Part shown: one piece after another, positions 53,776 to 63,396 of the stretch | Position numbering within the stretch: the first letter of the stretch is position 1 | Layout: each line of letters starts with the position of its first letter | Source: Streptomyces viridiviolaceus | GTDB lineage: Bacteria > Actinomycetota > Actinomycetes > Streptomycetales > Streptomycetaceae | NCBI RefSeq assembly: GCF_014650995.1 | Contig: NZ_BMWA01000025.1 | Location: 79,667-143,666 of the forward strand | Direction: 5' to 3' | DNA: 64,000 bases | Made by a program: the position numbers and the translations under genes | The notes under the pieces: generated by a model | What the model saw: the letters and a program-made list of their open reading frames with translations, nothing else | Told to the model about the DNA's origin: nothing | The model's database searches: none

Positions 53776-54390
53776 GTGGCGAATCAGTCCCGCCCCAAGG
53801 TCAAGAAGTCGCGTGCCCTCGGTATCGCGCTGACCCCGAAGGCCGTCAAGTACTTCGAGGCCCGTCCCTACCCGCCGGGTGAGCACGGCCGCGGCCGCAA
53901 GCAGAACTCGGACTACAAGGTCCGTCTGCTGGAGAAGCAGCGTCTGCGCGCTCAGTACGACGTCTCCGAGCGTCAGCTGGTCCGCGCCTACGAGCGCGCC
54001 TCCAAGGTTCAGGGCAAGACCGGTGAGGCCCTGATCGTCGAGCTCGAGCGCCGCCTCGACGCGCTGGTCCTGCGTTCGGGCATCGCCCGCACGATCTACC
54101 AGGCCCGCCAGATGGTCGTCCACGGCCACATCCAGGTCAACGGCCAGAAGGTCGACAAGCCGTCCTTCCGCGTCCGTCCGGACGACGTCGTGCAGGTCCG
54201 CGACCGCTCCAAGGACAAGACGCTGTTCACGATCGCCCGTGAGGGTGGCTTCGCCCCCGACGGTGAGACCCCGCGCTACCTCCAGGTGAACCTCAAGGCC
54301 CTGGCGTTCCGCCTGGACCGTGAGCCGAACCGCAAGGAGATCCCGGTGATCTGCGACGAGCAGCTCGTCGTCGAGTACTACGCCCGCTGA
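53776..54390 (+). CDS. rpsD: 30S ribosomal protein S4
   Basis: 204 residues: YPPGEHGRGRKQNSDYKVRL, S4 RNA-binding domain RLDALVLRSGIARTIYQARQ, VVHGHIQVNGQKVDKPSFRV. The N-terminus (NQSRPKVKKSRALGIALTPK) lacks the CxxC zinc cluster, so this is the C-minus form. In Streptomyces rpsD stands apart from the alpha operon, as here. GTG 53776 with GAAAG upstream. Converges on the NTPase regulator gene. Confidence 0.97.
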   Translation: MANQSRPKVKKSRALGIALTPKAVKYFEARPYPPGEHGRGRKQNSDYKVRLLEKQRLRAQYDVSERQLVRAYERASKVQGKTGEALIVELERRLDALVLRSGIARTIYQARQMVVHGHIQVNGQKVDKPSFRVRPDDVVQVRDRSKDKTLFTIAREGGFAPDGETPRYLQVNLKALAFRLDREPNRKEIPVICDEQLVVEYYAR

Positions 54391-54422
54391 CCCCAGCCGG
54401 ACGTTCAGTACCCAGCGGTACC

Positions 54423-56591
54423 TCAGCCCGTCGTCTCCCCGCCCCTCCGGGTGGGCGAGGCGGCGGGCTTCGCCGTGGGCGCACCCGCCGTCGCACCCCG
54501 CCCGGCCCGGCGCGGCGCCGGCAGTGACGCCCGCACGCCGGGCCGGCGCAGCGCCCGGGACACCCCCTCCGCGAGGCCCAGCCGGGCCCCGTGCCGGACG
54601 CACTGCTCGTACCGCTCGTCGCCCAGCCGCTCACGGGCCGTCGCCTCGCACAGCTCGTGCGGCGCGTTGTAGTGCGCCGAGCCGAACAGCGGCAGGCCCA
54701 CCGACGGCCACATCCGCTCCGCCGCGCCCTGCAGCACCGCCGCCTCCTCCGGGTCGTCCTCCGCCACCGTGACCAGGGCGAGGAGTTCCACCGCCAGCAC
54801 CGTGCCCAGCAGGTCCCGGAAGTCGTGGGCACTGTCCAGGCAGCCGGTCAGCAGCTGCCTGGCCCCCGCCGCGTCCCCGTCGCTCCAGGCCGCGTAGGCC
54901 AGCACGTACAGCGCGTACGCCCGGACCCAGCGCTCGCCGTGGTCCTCGCACACCCGGCGCACGTCCTCGCACAGCCGCACCGCGTCCGGCAGATCGCCCT
55001 GGAACGCCCGCGTCATCGCCAGTTCCACCTGGCCCATCAGCACATTGCTGTTGAGCTCCCCGATCTCCCGGTAGCGCCGCAGCGCCGAGCGCAGCAGTGT
55101 CTCCGCGCGCGGCATGTCGTCCGAGACCAGCGCCAGGCAGCCGGTGCGGTGCTCCGCGTACGCCAGCGCCGTGGCGTTCGAGGACCGCTCGGCCTCCTCC
55201 CGGCACTCCTGGAGCGCCGCCAGCGCGGGCACCGTGTCGCCCTGGAGGATCGCCACATGGGCGAGCACCCAGAGCGCCTTCAGCCGCGACCGGTCGCCCG
55301 CCGTCCGCTCCGCGTCCAGCCGGACCGCCTGCTCCAGCCAGCGCCGCCCCTCCGACAGCCGTCCGCAGCCGACCCAGTGGAACCACAGGCAGCCCGCCAG
55401 ATACTGACCCAGATGCGTCTCGGCCGGTTCGGCCAGGCAGTACTCCAGGGCGACGCGCAGATTCGGCAGCTCCACGTCCACACGGGCGGCGACCTCGCTC
55501 TGGCGCGGCGAGAACCACTCCAGCTCGCACCAGGTCGCCAGGCCCACGTACCAGTCACGGTGCCGGCGCCGCAGCCGCGCCGCGTCGCCCGTCGCCTCCA
55601 GCCAGTCGGCGCCGTACGCCCGGACCGTGGCGAGCATCCGGTAGCGCACCCCCGCCGGGGTCTCCTCCACGGTCAGCAGCGACTGCGCGACCAGGGCGGA
55701 CAGCACGTCGAGCACGTCCTCGGCGGCCAGCCCGCTCCCGCTGCACACGTACTCGGCCGCGTCCAGGTCGAACCGGTCGGCGAACACCGACAGCCGCGCC
55801 CACAGCAGCCGTTCCCGTGGCGTGCACAGCTCGTGACTCCAGCCGATCGCCGTGCGCAGCGTCCGGTGCCGGGGCGGCGCGGACCGGTCCCCGCCGGTCA
55901 GCAGCCGGAACCGGTCGTCGAGCCGCTCCAGCACCTGCCCCGGCGACAGCACGTCCAGCCGCCCGGCGGCCAGCTCGATCGCCAGCGGGATGCCGTCGAG
56001 GCGCCGGCACAGCTCTCGCGCCTCCCCGTCGTCGCCGTACGCCCTGTTCCGCTGTGCCGCACGGACCGTCAGCAGCTCCACCGCCTCGTTCTCGCCCAGC
56101 GGTGCCAGCGGGAACAGCCGTTCGCCGGCCACGCCCAGCGGGCGGCGCCCCACCGCCAGCACCCCGAGGCCCGGCGCACGGCCCAGCAGGTCGGTCACCA
56201 GCGCGGCGCAGGCCTCGGCCAGGTGCTCGACCCCGTCGAGGACCAGCAGCAGTTCGCGTTCGGCGAGGTGTCCGAGCAGCGCCTCGCGCGGCGGCCGGGT
56301 GGTGTGGTCGGTCAGGCCGAGCGCCTCCACGACCGCGTAGGCGACGAACTCCGGATCGCGCAGCGGGGCCAGCTCCACCCGCCACGCCCCGTCCCGGTGC
56401 GCGGCCCGCGCGGCCGCCCGCGCCGCCAGACGCGACTTGCCGACGCCGCCGGTGCCCGTCACCGTGACCAGCCGCGAGGCGTCCAGCGCGCGGACCAGGC
56501 CGGCGAGTTCCGTTCCGCGCCCCACGAAGGCGTCGAGCTCCAGGGGGAGATTGCCGTGCGGGGACGTGCCGTCGCGCCGTTGATCTCGCAT
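54423..56591 (-). CDS. NB-ARC/AfsR-like NTPase with TPR region; regulator-like, no DNA-binding domain seen
   Basis: 722 residues. P-loop GTGGVGKS (46-53), LLLVLDGVEHLAEACAAL (Walker B) and GIPLAIELAAGRLDVLSPGQ (GxP-type motif of STAND NTPases). Then a winged-helix-like segment (LRTAIGWSHELCTPRERLLW) and a helical TPR-like region (about 400-680). Typical AfsR/LuxR LAL proteins carry an N- or C-terminal DNA-binding domain; none is visible, and the end (about 690-722) is Pro/Ala/Arg-rich. Start ATG 56591; TACGCT lies about nine bases upstream. May signal through partners. Confidence 0.82.
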   Translation of the reverse strand: MRDQRRDGTSPHGNLPLELDAFVGRGTELAGLVRALDASRLVTVTGTGGVGKSRLAARAAARAAHRDGAWRVELAPLRDPEFVAYAVVEALGLTDHTTRPPREALLGHLAERELLLVLDGVEHLAEACAALVTDLLGRAPGLGVLAVGRRPLGVAGERLFPLAPLGENEAVELLTVRAAQRNRAYGDDGEARELCRRLDGIPLAIELAAGRLDVLSPGQVLERLDDRFRLLTGGDRSAPPRHRTLRTAIGWSHELCTPRERLLWARLSVFADRFDLDAAEYVCSGSGLAAEDVLDVLSALVAQSLLTVEETPAGVRYRMLATVRAYGADWLEATGDAARLRRRHRDWYVGLATWCELEWFSPRQSEVAARVDVELPNLRVALEYCLAEPAETHLGQYLAGCLWFHWVGCGRLSEGRRWLEQAVRLDAERTAGDRSRLKALWVLAHVAILQGDTVPALAALQECREEAERSSNATALAYAEHRTGCLALVSDDMPRAETLLRSALRRYREIGELNSNVLMGQVELAMTRAFQGDLPDAVRLCEDVRRVCEDHGERWVRAYALYVLAYAAWSDGDAAGARQLLTGCLDSAHDFRDLLGTVLAVELLALVTVAEDDPEEAAVLQGAAERMWPSVGLPLFGSAHYNAPHELCEATARERLGDERYEQCVRHGARLGLAEGVSRALRRPGVRASLPAPRRAGRGATAGAPTAKPAASPTRRGGETTG

Positions 56592-56754
56592 GGGACACGG
56601 AGCGTACTGAACCGTGTTCACTCCGTACAAACGCTTCAGGCAACTCCACCGCGCGCGGACGGTAATCCGGTACGGAGCTCCGTGCCCGGCGCGATAGGCT
56701 CGGTGCACGACTTTCTCGATGTTCAGCGACGTTTTCAGGGAGCGGGTGCACACA

Positions 56755-57189
56755 GTGTCCGGTGGAGAGGTTGCCGGGATCCTGGTGGCCGTCTTCTGGG
56801 CGATCCTGGTCTCCTTCCTCGCCGTCGCACTGGCGAGGCTGGCCCAGACGCTCAGGGCGACCACCAAGCTCGTGGCGGACGTGACCGAGCAGGCCGTCCC
56901 GCTGCTGGCCGACGCCTCCACGGCGGTGCGCTCCGCCCAGACCCAGATCGACCGGGTCGACGCGATCGCCTCCGACGTCCAGGAGGTGACGTCGAACGCG
57001 TCCGCACTGTCGACCACCGTCGCCTCCACCTTCGGCGGCCCCCTGGTCAAGGTCGCGGCCTTCGGCTACGGCGTGCGCCGGGCGCTCGGCGGCCGCAAGG
57101 AGGACATGCCGGCCAAGGACCCGAGGCGTACCGTGATCGTGGGCCGGACGATTCCGGCCGCACGGCGGACGAAGCGGAAGAAGGACTGA
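56755..57189 (+). CDS. DUF948 membrane protein
   Basis: 144 residues. N-terminal helix (GILVAVFWAILVSFLAVALA), then a coiled-coil/t-SNARE-like region (LVADVTEQAVPLLADASTAV, RSAQTQIDRVDAIASDVQEV) characteristic of DUF948, and a basic tail (RRTKRKKD). GTG 56755 has AGGGAG about 11 bases upstream; an ATG at 56719 would extend it by 12 residues. First gene of the alaS operon. Function unknown. Confidence 0.8.
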   Translation: MSGGEVAGILVAVFWAILVSFLAVALARLAQTLRATTKLVADVTEQAVPLLADASTAVRSAQTQIDRVDAIASDVQEVTSNASALSTTVASTFGGPLVKVAAFGYGVRRALGGRKEDMPAKDPRRTVIVGRTIPAARRTKRKKD

Positions 57190-57196
57190 CTCAGAG

Positions 57197-57547
57197 ATGT
57201 TCCGCCGTACGTTCTGGTTCACCACCGGTGTCGCCGCCGGAGTGTGGGCCACCACCAAGGTCAACCGGAAGCTGAAGCAGCTCACCCCCGAGAACCTCGC
57301 CGTCACGGCGACCAACAAGGCGATCGAGGCGGGCGGCCGGCTCAAGGACCGAGCGGTGGAATTCGCCCTCGACGTCCGCGACAACATGGTCCAGCGGGAG
57401 GCCGAACTGGGCGACGCGCTCGGGCTGAACGCCCCCGTCGACCGCGAACTCCCCGGACCCGGGCGCTACGCCGCCATCGAGAACCGCAACGACCCGACGT
57501 ACGTCGACAGGACGACGTACTCGTACAACCGGAATGAGGACCACTGA
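57197..57547 (+). CDS. Small conserved actinobacterial protein (DUF6167-like)
   Basis: 116 residues. A weak N-terminal hydrophobic stretch (FWFTTGVAAGVWATTKVNRK) precedes an amphipathic helix (LAVTATNKAIEAGGRLKDRA) and a polar tail with Tyr/Asn. Position between DUF948 and alaS is conserved in streptomycetes. The stop overlaps the alaS ATG by one base. Family name is from recall; function unknown. Confidence 0.75.
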   Translation: MFRRTFWFTTGVAAGVWATTKVNRKLKQLTPENLAVTATNKAIEAGGRLKDRAVEFALDVRDNMVQREAELGDALGLNAPVDRELPGPGRYAAIENRNDPTYVDRTTYSYNRNEDH

Positions 57548-60219
57548 TGGAGTCGGCCGAGATCCGCCGCCGCTGGTTGAGCTTCTTCGAGGAGCGCGGT
57601 CACACCGTCGTCCCTTCGGCGTCGCTCATCGCGGACGACCCGACTCTGCTGCTGGTCAACGCGGGCATGGTGCCCTTCAAGCCGTACTTCCTCGGTGAGG
57701 TCAAGCCGAAGTTCGCCCGCGCCACCAGCGTGCAGAAGTGCGTCCGTACGCCGGACATCGAGGAGGTCGGCAAGACCACTCGGCACGGCACGTTCTTCCA
57801 GATGTGCGGCAACTTCTCCTTCGGCGACTACTTCAAGGAAGGCGCCTGCAAGCTCGCCTGGGAGCTGCTGACCAGCCCCCAGGACAAGGGCGGTTACGGC
57901 CTCGACCCCGAGCGTCTGTGGATCACGGTCTACGAGGACGACGACGAGGCCGAGCAGATCTGGCGCGACGTCGTCGGCGTGCCGGCCGAGCGCATCCAGC
58001 GCCTGGGCAAGAAGGACAACTTCTGGTCCATGGGCGTGCCCGGCCCCTGCGGCCCGTGCTCCGAGATCAACTACGACCGCGGCCCCGAGTTCGGCGTCGA
58101 GGGCGGCCCCGCCGTCAACGACGAGCGGTACGTGGAGATCTGGAACCTGGTCTTCATGCAGTACGAGCGTGGCGAGGGCACCGGCAAGGAGGACTTCGAG
58201 ATCCTCGGTGACCTGCCCAACAAGAACATCGACACGGGCCTCGGCCTGGAGCGGCTCGCCATGATTCTGCAGGGCGTGCAGAACATGTACGAGATCGACA
58301 CCTCCATGGCCGTCATCAACAAGGCCACCGAGCTGACCGGCGTGGCCTACGGCCACTCCCATGCCTCGGACGTCTCCCTGCGCGTGGTCACCGACCACAT
58401 CCGCACCGCCGTGATGCTCATCGGCGACGGCGTCACCCCCGGCAACGAGGGCCGCGGCTACGTGCTGCGCCGCATCATGCGCCGCGCCATCCGCAACATG
58501 CGCCTGCTCGGCGCCACCGGTCCGGTCGTCAAGGACCTGATCGACGTGGTGATCCACATGATGGGGCAGCAGTACCCCGAGCTGGTCACCGACCGCGAGC
58601 GGATCGAGAAGGTCGCCCTCGCCGAGGAGAACGCCTTCCTCAAGACGCTGAAGGCCGGCACCAACATCCTGGACACCGCCGTCGCCGACACCAAGGCCGC
58701 CGGCGGCAGCGTCCTGCCCGGCGACAAGGCCTTCCTGCTCCACGACACCTGGGGCTTCCCGATCGACCTCACCCTGGAGATGGCCGCCGAGCAGGGGCTG
58801 TCCGTGGACGAGGACGGCTTCCGGCGTCTGATGAAGGAGCAGCGGGAGCGCGCCAAGGCCGACGCCCAGGCCAAGAAGACCGGCCACGCCGACCTCGGCG
58901 CCTACCGTGAGATCGCCGACCGAGCGGGTGCCACCGACTTCATCGGCTACACCGACACCGAGGGCGAGTCCACCATCGTCGGCATCCTCGTCGACGGCGT
59001 CTCCTCGCCCGCCGCCACCGAGGGCGACGAGGTCGAGGTCGTCCTCGACCGCACCCCGTTCTACGCCGAGGGCGGTGGCCAGATCGGCGACACCGGCCGG
59101 ATCAAGATCGACACCGGTGCCGTCATCGAGATCCGCGACTGCCAGAAGCCGGTCCCCGGCGTGTACGTCCACAAGGGCGTCGTCCAGGTCGGCGAGGTCA
59201 CCGTCGGTGCCAAGGCCCACGCCTCGATCGACGCCCGCCGCCGTACGGCCATCGCCCGTGCCCACTCGGCCACCCACCTCACCCACCAGGCCCTGCGCGA
59301 CGCCCTCGGCCCGACGGCCGCCCAGGCCGGTTCCGAGAACCAGCCGGGCCGCTTCCGCTTCGACTTCGGCTCGCCCTCCGCCGTTCCGACGGCCGTGATG
59401 ACCGACGTCGAGCAGAAGATCAACGAGGTGCTCGCCCGCGACCTGGACGTCCAGGCCGAGGTCATGGGCATCGACGAGGCCAAGAAGCAGGGCGCCATCG
59501 CCGAGTTCGGCGAGAAGTACGGCGACCGCGTGCGCGTGGTGACCATCGGCGACTTCTCCAAGGAGCTGTGCGGCGGCACCCACGTGCACAACACCGCCCA
59601 GCTGGGCCTGGTCAAGCTGCTCGGCGAGTCGTCCATCGGCTCCGGTGTGCGCCGCATCGAGGCCCTGGTCGGCGTGGACGCCTACAACTTCCTCGCCCGT
59701 GAGCACACGGTGGTCAACCAGCTCACCGAGCTGCTCAAGGGCCGTTCCGAGGAGCTTCCGGAGAAGGTCGCCGCCATGCTCGGCAAGCTGAAGGACGCCG
59801 AGAAGGAGATCGAGAAGTTCCGCGCCGAGAAGGTGCTCCAGGCCGCCGCCGGCCTCGCCGAGTCCGCCAAGGACGTGCGCGGCGTCGCCCTGGTGACCGG
59901 CCAGGTCCCGGACGGCACCACCGCCGACGACCTGCGCAAGCTGGTCCTCGACGTGCGCGGCCGCATCCAGGGCGGCCGGGCCGCCGTGGTCGCCCTGTTC
60001 ACCGCGGTGAACGGCAAGCCGCTGACGGTGATCGCCACCAACGAGGCCGCCCGCGAGCGGGGCCTCAAGGCCGGTGACCTGGTCCGCACGGCCGCCAAGA
60101 CCCTCGGCGGCGGCGGTGGCGGCAAGCCGGACGTCGCCCAGGGCGGCGGCCAGAACCCCGCCGCCATCGGCGAGGCCGTCGAGGCCGTCGAGCGGCTCGT
60201 GGCGGAAACCGCCAAGTGA
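57547..60219 (+). CDS. alaS: Alanyl-tRNA synthetase
   Basis: 890 residues, full length. Class II core (STNKC-type GRATSVQKCVRTPDIEEVGK, GNFSFGDYFKEGACKLAWEL), editing domain with HSATHLTHQAL near residue 572 and CGGTHVHNTAQLG near 674 (zinc ligands), and the C-Ala domain (GGGGGKPDVAQGGGQNP). Charges tRNA-Ala and edits Ser/Gly. Start ATG 57547 follows the small upstream gene. Confidence 0.97.
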   Translation: MESAEIRRRWLSFFEERGHTVVPSASLIADDPTLLLVNAGMVPFKPYFLGEVKPKFARATSVQKCVRTPDIEEVGKTTRHGTFFQMCGNFSFGDYFKEGACKLAWELLTSPQDKGGYGLDPERLWITVYEDDDEAEQIWRDVVGVPAERIQRLGKKDNFWSMGVPGPCGPCSEINYDRGPEFGVEGGPAVNDERYVEIWNLVFMQYERGEGTGKEDFEILGDLPNKNIDTGLGLERLAMILQGVQNMYEIDTSMAVINKATELTGVAYGHSHASDVSLRVVTDHIRTAVMLIGDGVTPGNEGRGYVLRRIMRRAIRNMRLLGATGPVVKDLIDVVIHMMGQQYPELVTDRERIEKVALAEENAFLKTLKAGTNILDTAVADTKAAGGSVLPGDKAFLLHDTWGFPIDLTLEMAAEQGLSVDEDGFRRLMKEQRERAKADAQAKKTGHADLGAYREIADRAGATDFIGYTDTEGESTIVGILVDGVSSPAATEGDEVEVVLDRTPFYAEGGGQIGDTGRIKIDTGAVIEIRDCQKPVPGVYVHKGVVQVGEVTVGAKAHASIDARRRTAIARAHSATHLTHQALRDALGPTAAQAGSENQPGRFRFDFGSPSAVPTAVMTDVEQKINEVLARDLDVQAEVMGIDEAKKQGAIAEFGEKYGDRVRVVTIGDFSKELCGGTHVHNTAQLGLVKLLGESSIGSGVRRIEALVGVDAYNFLAREHTVVNQLTELLKGRSEELPEKVAAMLGKLKDAEKEIEKFRAEKVLQAAAGLAESAKDVRGVALVTGQVPDGTTADDLRKLVLDVRGRIQGGRAAVVALFTAVNGKPLTVIATNEAARERGLKAGDLVRTAAKTLGGGGGGKPDVAQGGGQNPAAIGEAVEAVERLVAETAK

Positions 60220-60719
60220 GCGGCACGGACAGCGACCAGGCGGACGGCCCGGTGATGCGCCGCGGCCGTCGCCTGGCGATCGACGTCGGGGACGCCCGTA
60301 TCGGGGTCGCCTCGTGCGACCCCGACGGGATCCTCGCCACTCCGGTGGAGACGGTCCCCGGCCGCGACGTCCCGGCGGCCCATCGCCGCCTCGGACAGTT
60401 GGTCGAGGAGTACGAGCCCATCGAGGTCGTCGTCGGTCTCCCTCGCTCCCTCAAGGGGGGCGAGGGCCCGGCCGCGGCCAAGGTCCGCGGCTTCGCCCAG
60501 GAGCTGGCCAAGCGCATCGCGCCCGTCCCCGTACGCCTGGTCGACGAGCGGATGACGACCGTGACGGCCGGCCGGGGACTGCGCGCTTCGGGCGTGAAGT
60601 CCAAGAAGGGCAGATCGGTCATCGACCAGGCAGCCGCTGTGATCATCCTCCAGCAGGCACTGGAATCCGAACGGGTGTCAGGTAAAGCACCCGGCGAGGG
60701 CGTCGAAGTGGTCATCTGA
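60216..60719 (+). CDS. ruvX: RuvX/YqgF RNase H-fold protein
   Basis: 167 residues with LAIDVGDARIGVASCDPDG, VVGLPRSLKGGEGPAAAKVR and LVDERMTTVTAGRGLRASGV. YqgF proteins are RNase H-like; roles in rRNA 5' maturation and as a putative junction resolvase are reported. GTG overlaps the alaS stop (GTGA); an internal ATG at residue 14 is an alternative start. Confidence 0.92.
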   Translation: MSGTDSDQADGPVMRRGRRLAIDVGDARIGVASCDPDGILATPVETVPGRDVPAAHRRLGQLVEEYEPIEVVVGLPRSLKGGEGPAAAKVRGFAQELAKRIAPVPVRLVDERMTTVTAGRGLRASGVKSKKGRSVIDQAAAVIILQQALESERVSGKAPGEGVEVVI

Positions 60720-60842
60720 TCGCGATACGGTAACGTTCCGCGCGATGCGGCGGCATTCGAACAGCCCCCGCACAGCAAGAGGCGGAACGGAAGCCGGTCC
60801 TTCCAGCCGCGCGTTCCGCCGCCTCGCGGCTCTAGGGGATCG

Positions 60843-62522
60843 ATGACTGAGTATGGCCGGGGCCAAGGCTCCGAACCGTGGCATCCGGAGGACCCGTTGT
60901 ACGGGGACGGCGGATGGGGCGGACAGCAGGCCCACGCGGGCCGGCAGTCCCCCTACGGCGGCCAGCCGCAGCAGCAGTATCCGGAGCAGCCGCAGCAGCC
61001 GCAGTACGGCGACTGGGGCGACGGCGGACAGGCCGCGTACGGTCAGCCGCAACAGCAGTACGGGCAGTACGGCGGGCACCAGCAGCAGGGCTACGACCAG
61101 CAGCAGTACGGGGCCCAGGCACAGCACCAGCAGCCCTATGACGACAGCAACGGCTGGGGCTCCGGCGCCCAGCCGCACGTCCAGTACCCCACCGATCCGT
61201 CCGACCCCTACGGGCAGCAGAACGCGGGCTACGGCGCGGAGCAGCCCGACTTCTACGGCACCCCGGACGCGTATCCGCCGCCGGAGCCGCCCGGCCGTCG
61301 GCGCGCGGAACCGGAACCGCAGCGCACCGACTGGGACCCCGGCCCCGACGAGGGGGAGCACGCCTTCTTCGCGGGCGGGAACGACCGGGACGACGACGCC
61401 GAGGACGGCGGCGGGCGTGGCGACCGGAGGGGCCGGGGGGCCAAGAAGCGCCGCAACGGATGCGCCTGTCTCGTCGTCTGCCTGGTGCTCGGCGGCGGCG
61501 TGGCGGGAGTCGGATATTTCGGCTACCAGTTTTACCAGGATCGTTTCGGCGCCGCCCCGGACTACGCGGGCGACGGCAACGGCGAACAGGTCACCGTCAC
61601 CATCCCCAAGGGCGCCGGCGGATGGACCATCGGGCAGGAGCTCAAGGACAAGGGCGTGGTCAAGAGCGTCGACGCCTTCGTCGCCGCCCAGCAGAGCAAC
61701 CCCCGGGGCAAGTCCATCCAGGACGGCGTGTACACGCTGCAGAAGGAGATGTCGGCCGAGAGCGCCGTCGAGCTCCTGCTCAGCCCGGAGAGCCGCAGCA
61801 ACCTGATCATCGCCGAGGGCAAGCGCAACGTCGACATCTACCAGCTCATCGACAAACGCCTGGAAGTCGACACGGGCACCACCGCGAAGGTGGCCCAGAC
61901 CAAGTGGAAGAGCCTCGGCCTGCCCGACTGGGCGATGAACCACGAGAACGTCAAGGACCCCCTGGAGGGCTTCCTCTACCCGTCCAGCTACTCGGTCGCA
62001 AAGGGTCAGAAGCCCGAGGACGTGCTGAAGCAGATGGTGGGCCGGGCGACGGAGAAGTACGAGGAGCTCGGCCTCGAGACGAAGGCCGACAACCTCGGCC
62101 TCGAAGGGCCGTGGCAGCTGCTCACCGTGGCCAGCCTCGTCCAGGCCGAGGGCACCAGCCACGACGACTTCCGCAAGATGGCCGAGGTCGTCTACAACCG
62201 CCTCGAGCCGGGTAACGAGCAGACCAACGGGATGCTCGAGTTCGACTCCACGTACAACTACATCAAGAACCAGAGCAAGCTCGACCTGTCCCTCAGCGAG
62301 CTGCGCAACTACGACAACCCGTACAACACCTACTACACCAAGGGCCTGCCGCCCGGCCCGATCAGCAACCCCGGCGAGGAAGCGCTGAAGGGCGCCCTCG
62401 ACCCGACCGACGGCGGCTGGTACTACTTCATCTCGCTCGACGGCAAGACGAGCGAGTTCACCAAGACCAACGAGGACCACCAGAAGTTGGTCGACAAGTG
62501 GAACGCCTCAAGGAACAACTGA
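60843..62522 (+). CDS. mltG: Endolytic transglycosylase MltG
   Basis: 559 residues. A cytoplasmic Gln/Tyr/Gly/Pro-rich region (about 1-200), basic KKRRNGC, one helix (about 208-230, CLVVCLVLGGGVAGVGYFGY), then the YceG/LysM-like domain. Catalytic Glu436 lies in VASLVQAEGTSHDDF. LPPGPISNPGEEALKGALDP is the other hallmark. Cuts nascent glycan strands to end peptidoglycan elongation. The disordered N-tail is longer than usual, and may be a docking or phosphorylation site. ATG with AGGGGAT upstream. Confidence 0.94.
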   Translation: MTEYGRGQGSEPWHPEDPLYGDGGWGGQQAHAGRQSPYGGQPQQQYPEQPQQPQYGDWGDGGQAAYGQPQQQYGQYGGHQQQGYDQQQYGAQAQHQQPYDDSNGWGSGAQPHVQYPTDPSDPYGQQNAGYGAEQPDFYGTPDAYPPPEPPGRRRAEPEPQRTDWDPGPDEGEHAFFAGGNDRDDDAEDGGGRGDRRGRGAKKRRNGCACLVVCLVLGGGVAGVGYFGYQFYQDRFGAAPDYAGDGNGEQVTVTIPKGAGGWTIGQELKDKGVVKSVDAFVAAQQSNPRGKSIQDGVYTLQKEMSAESAVELLLSPESRSNLIIAEGKRNVDIYQLIDKRLEVDTGTTAKVAQTKWKSLGLPDWAMNHENVKDPLEGFLYPSSYSVAKGQKPEDVLKQMVGRATEKYEELGLETKADNLGLEGPWQLLTVASLVQAEGTSHDDFRKMAEVVYNRLEPGNEQTNGMLEFDSTYNYIKNQSKLDLSLSELRNYDNPYNTYYTKGLPPGPISNPGEEALKGALDPTDGGWYYFISLDGKTSEFTKTNEDHQKLVDKWNASRNN

Positions 62523-63349
62523 TGTCCGCACGCCGCCGAGCCGCCGTTCTCGGCTCCCCCATCGCCCACTCCCTCTCCCCGGTGCTGCACCGCACCGCGT
62601 ACGCGGAACTGGGTCTGGAGGGCTGGACGTACGACCGCTTCGACGTCGACGAGGAGGCGCTGCCGGGCTTCTTCGAGAAGCTGGGCCCCCAGTGGGCGGG
62701 GCTGTCGCTGACCATGCCGCTGAAACGGGCGGTGATCCCGCTGCTCGACGAGATCAGCGAGACGGCAGCCTCCGTGGACGCGGTGAACACCGTCGTCCTC
62801 ACCGAGGACGGCCGCAGGACCGGCGACAACACCGACATCCCCGGCATGGTCGCCGCCCTGCGCGAGCACGGCATCGAGAAGGTCGAGACCGCGGCGGTCC
62901 TGGGCGCCGGTGCCACCGCCTCCTCCGCGCTGGCCGCGCTGGCCCGTATCTGCACCGGCGAGGTCGTCGTCCACGTACGCAGCGAGGCGCGCGCCGCCGA
63001 GATGCGCGGGTGGGCCGAGCGGCTGGACGTCGAGGTGCGGATCGCCGACTGGGCCGACGCCGCACAGGCGCTGCGCGCCCCGCTGGTGGTCGCCACCACC
63101 CCGGCCGGCACCACCGACGCGCTCGCGGCGGCGGTCCCGGAGATGCCGGCGACCCTGTTCGACGTGCTCTACGACCCCTGGCCGACCGCGCTCGCCGCCC
63201 GCTGGTCCGCGTACGGCGGGGCCGTCGTCGGCGGCCTCGACCTGCTCGTGCACCAGGCGGTGCTGCAGGTGGAGCAGATGACGGGGTGTGCCCCGGCGCC
63301 GCTCGCCGCGATGCGAAAGGCCGGCGAGCAGGCTCTCGCGGACCGCTAG
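62522..63349 (+). CDS. aroE: Shikimate dehydrogenase
   Basis: 275 residues. Shikimate-binding GSPIAHSLSPVLHRTAY, catalytic Lys in LTMPLKRAVIPLLDE, NTDIPGMVAAL, and the nucleotide loop AVLGAGATASSALAALA. Reduces 3-dehydroshikimate with NADPH. ATG 62522 overlaps the mltG stop (TGATG) and has AAGGA upstream. aroC lies 577 bases on, so aroE and aroC form a shikimate neighbourhood. Confidence 0.95.
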   Translation: MSARRRAAVLGSPIAHSLSPVLHRTAYAELGLEGWTYDRFDVDEEALPGFFEKLGPQWAGLSLTMPLKRAVIPLLDEISETAASVDAVNTVVLTEDGRRTGDNTDIPGMVAALREHGIEKVETAAVLGAGATASSALAALARICTGEVVVHVRSEARAAEMRGWAERLDVEVRIADWADAAQALRAPLVVATTPAGTTDALAAAVPEMPATLFDVLYDPWPTALAARWSAYGGAVVGGLDLLVHQAVLQVEQMTGCAPAPLAAMRKAGEQALADR

Positions 63350-63396
63350 GATCCGTCCGGTTCCGCAGGGCGTGGAACGGGAGGGGAAAGCGTTCC

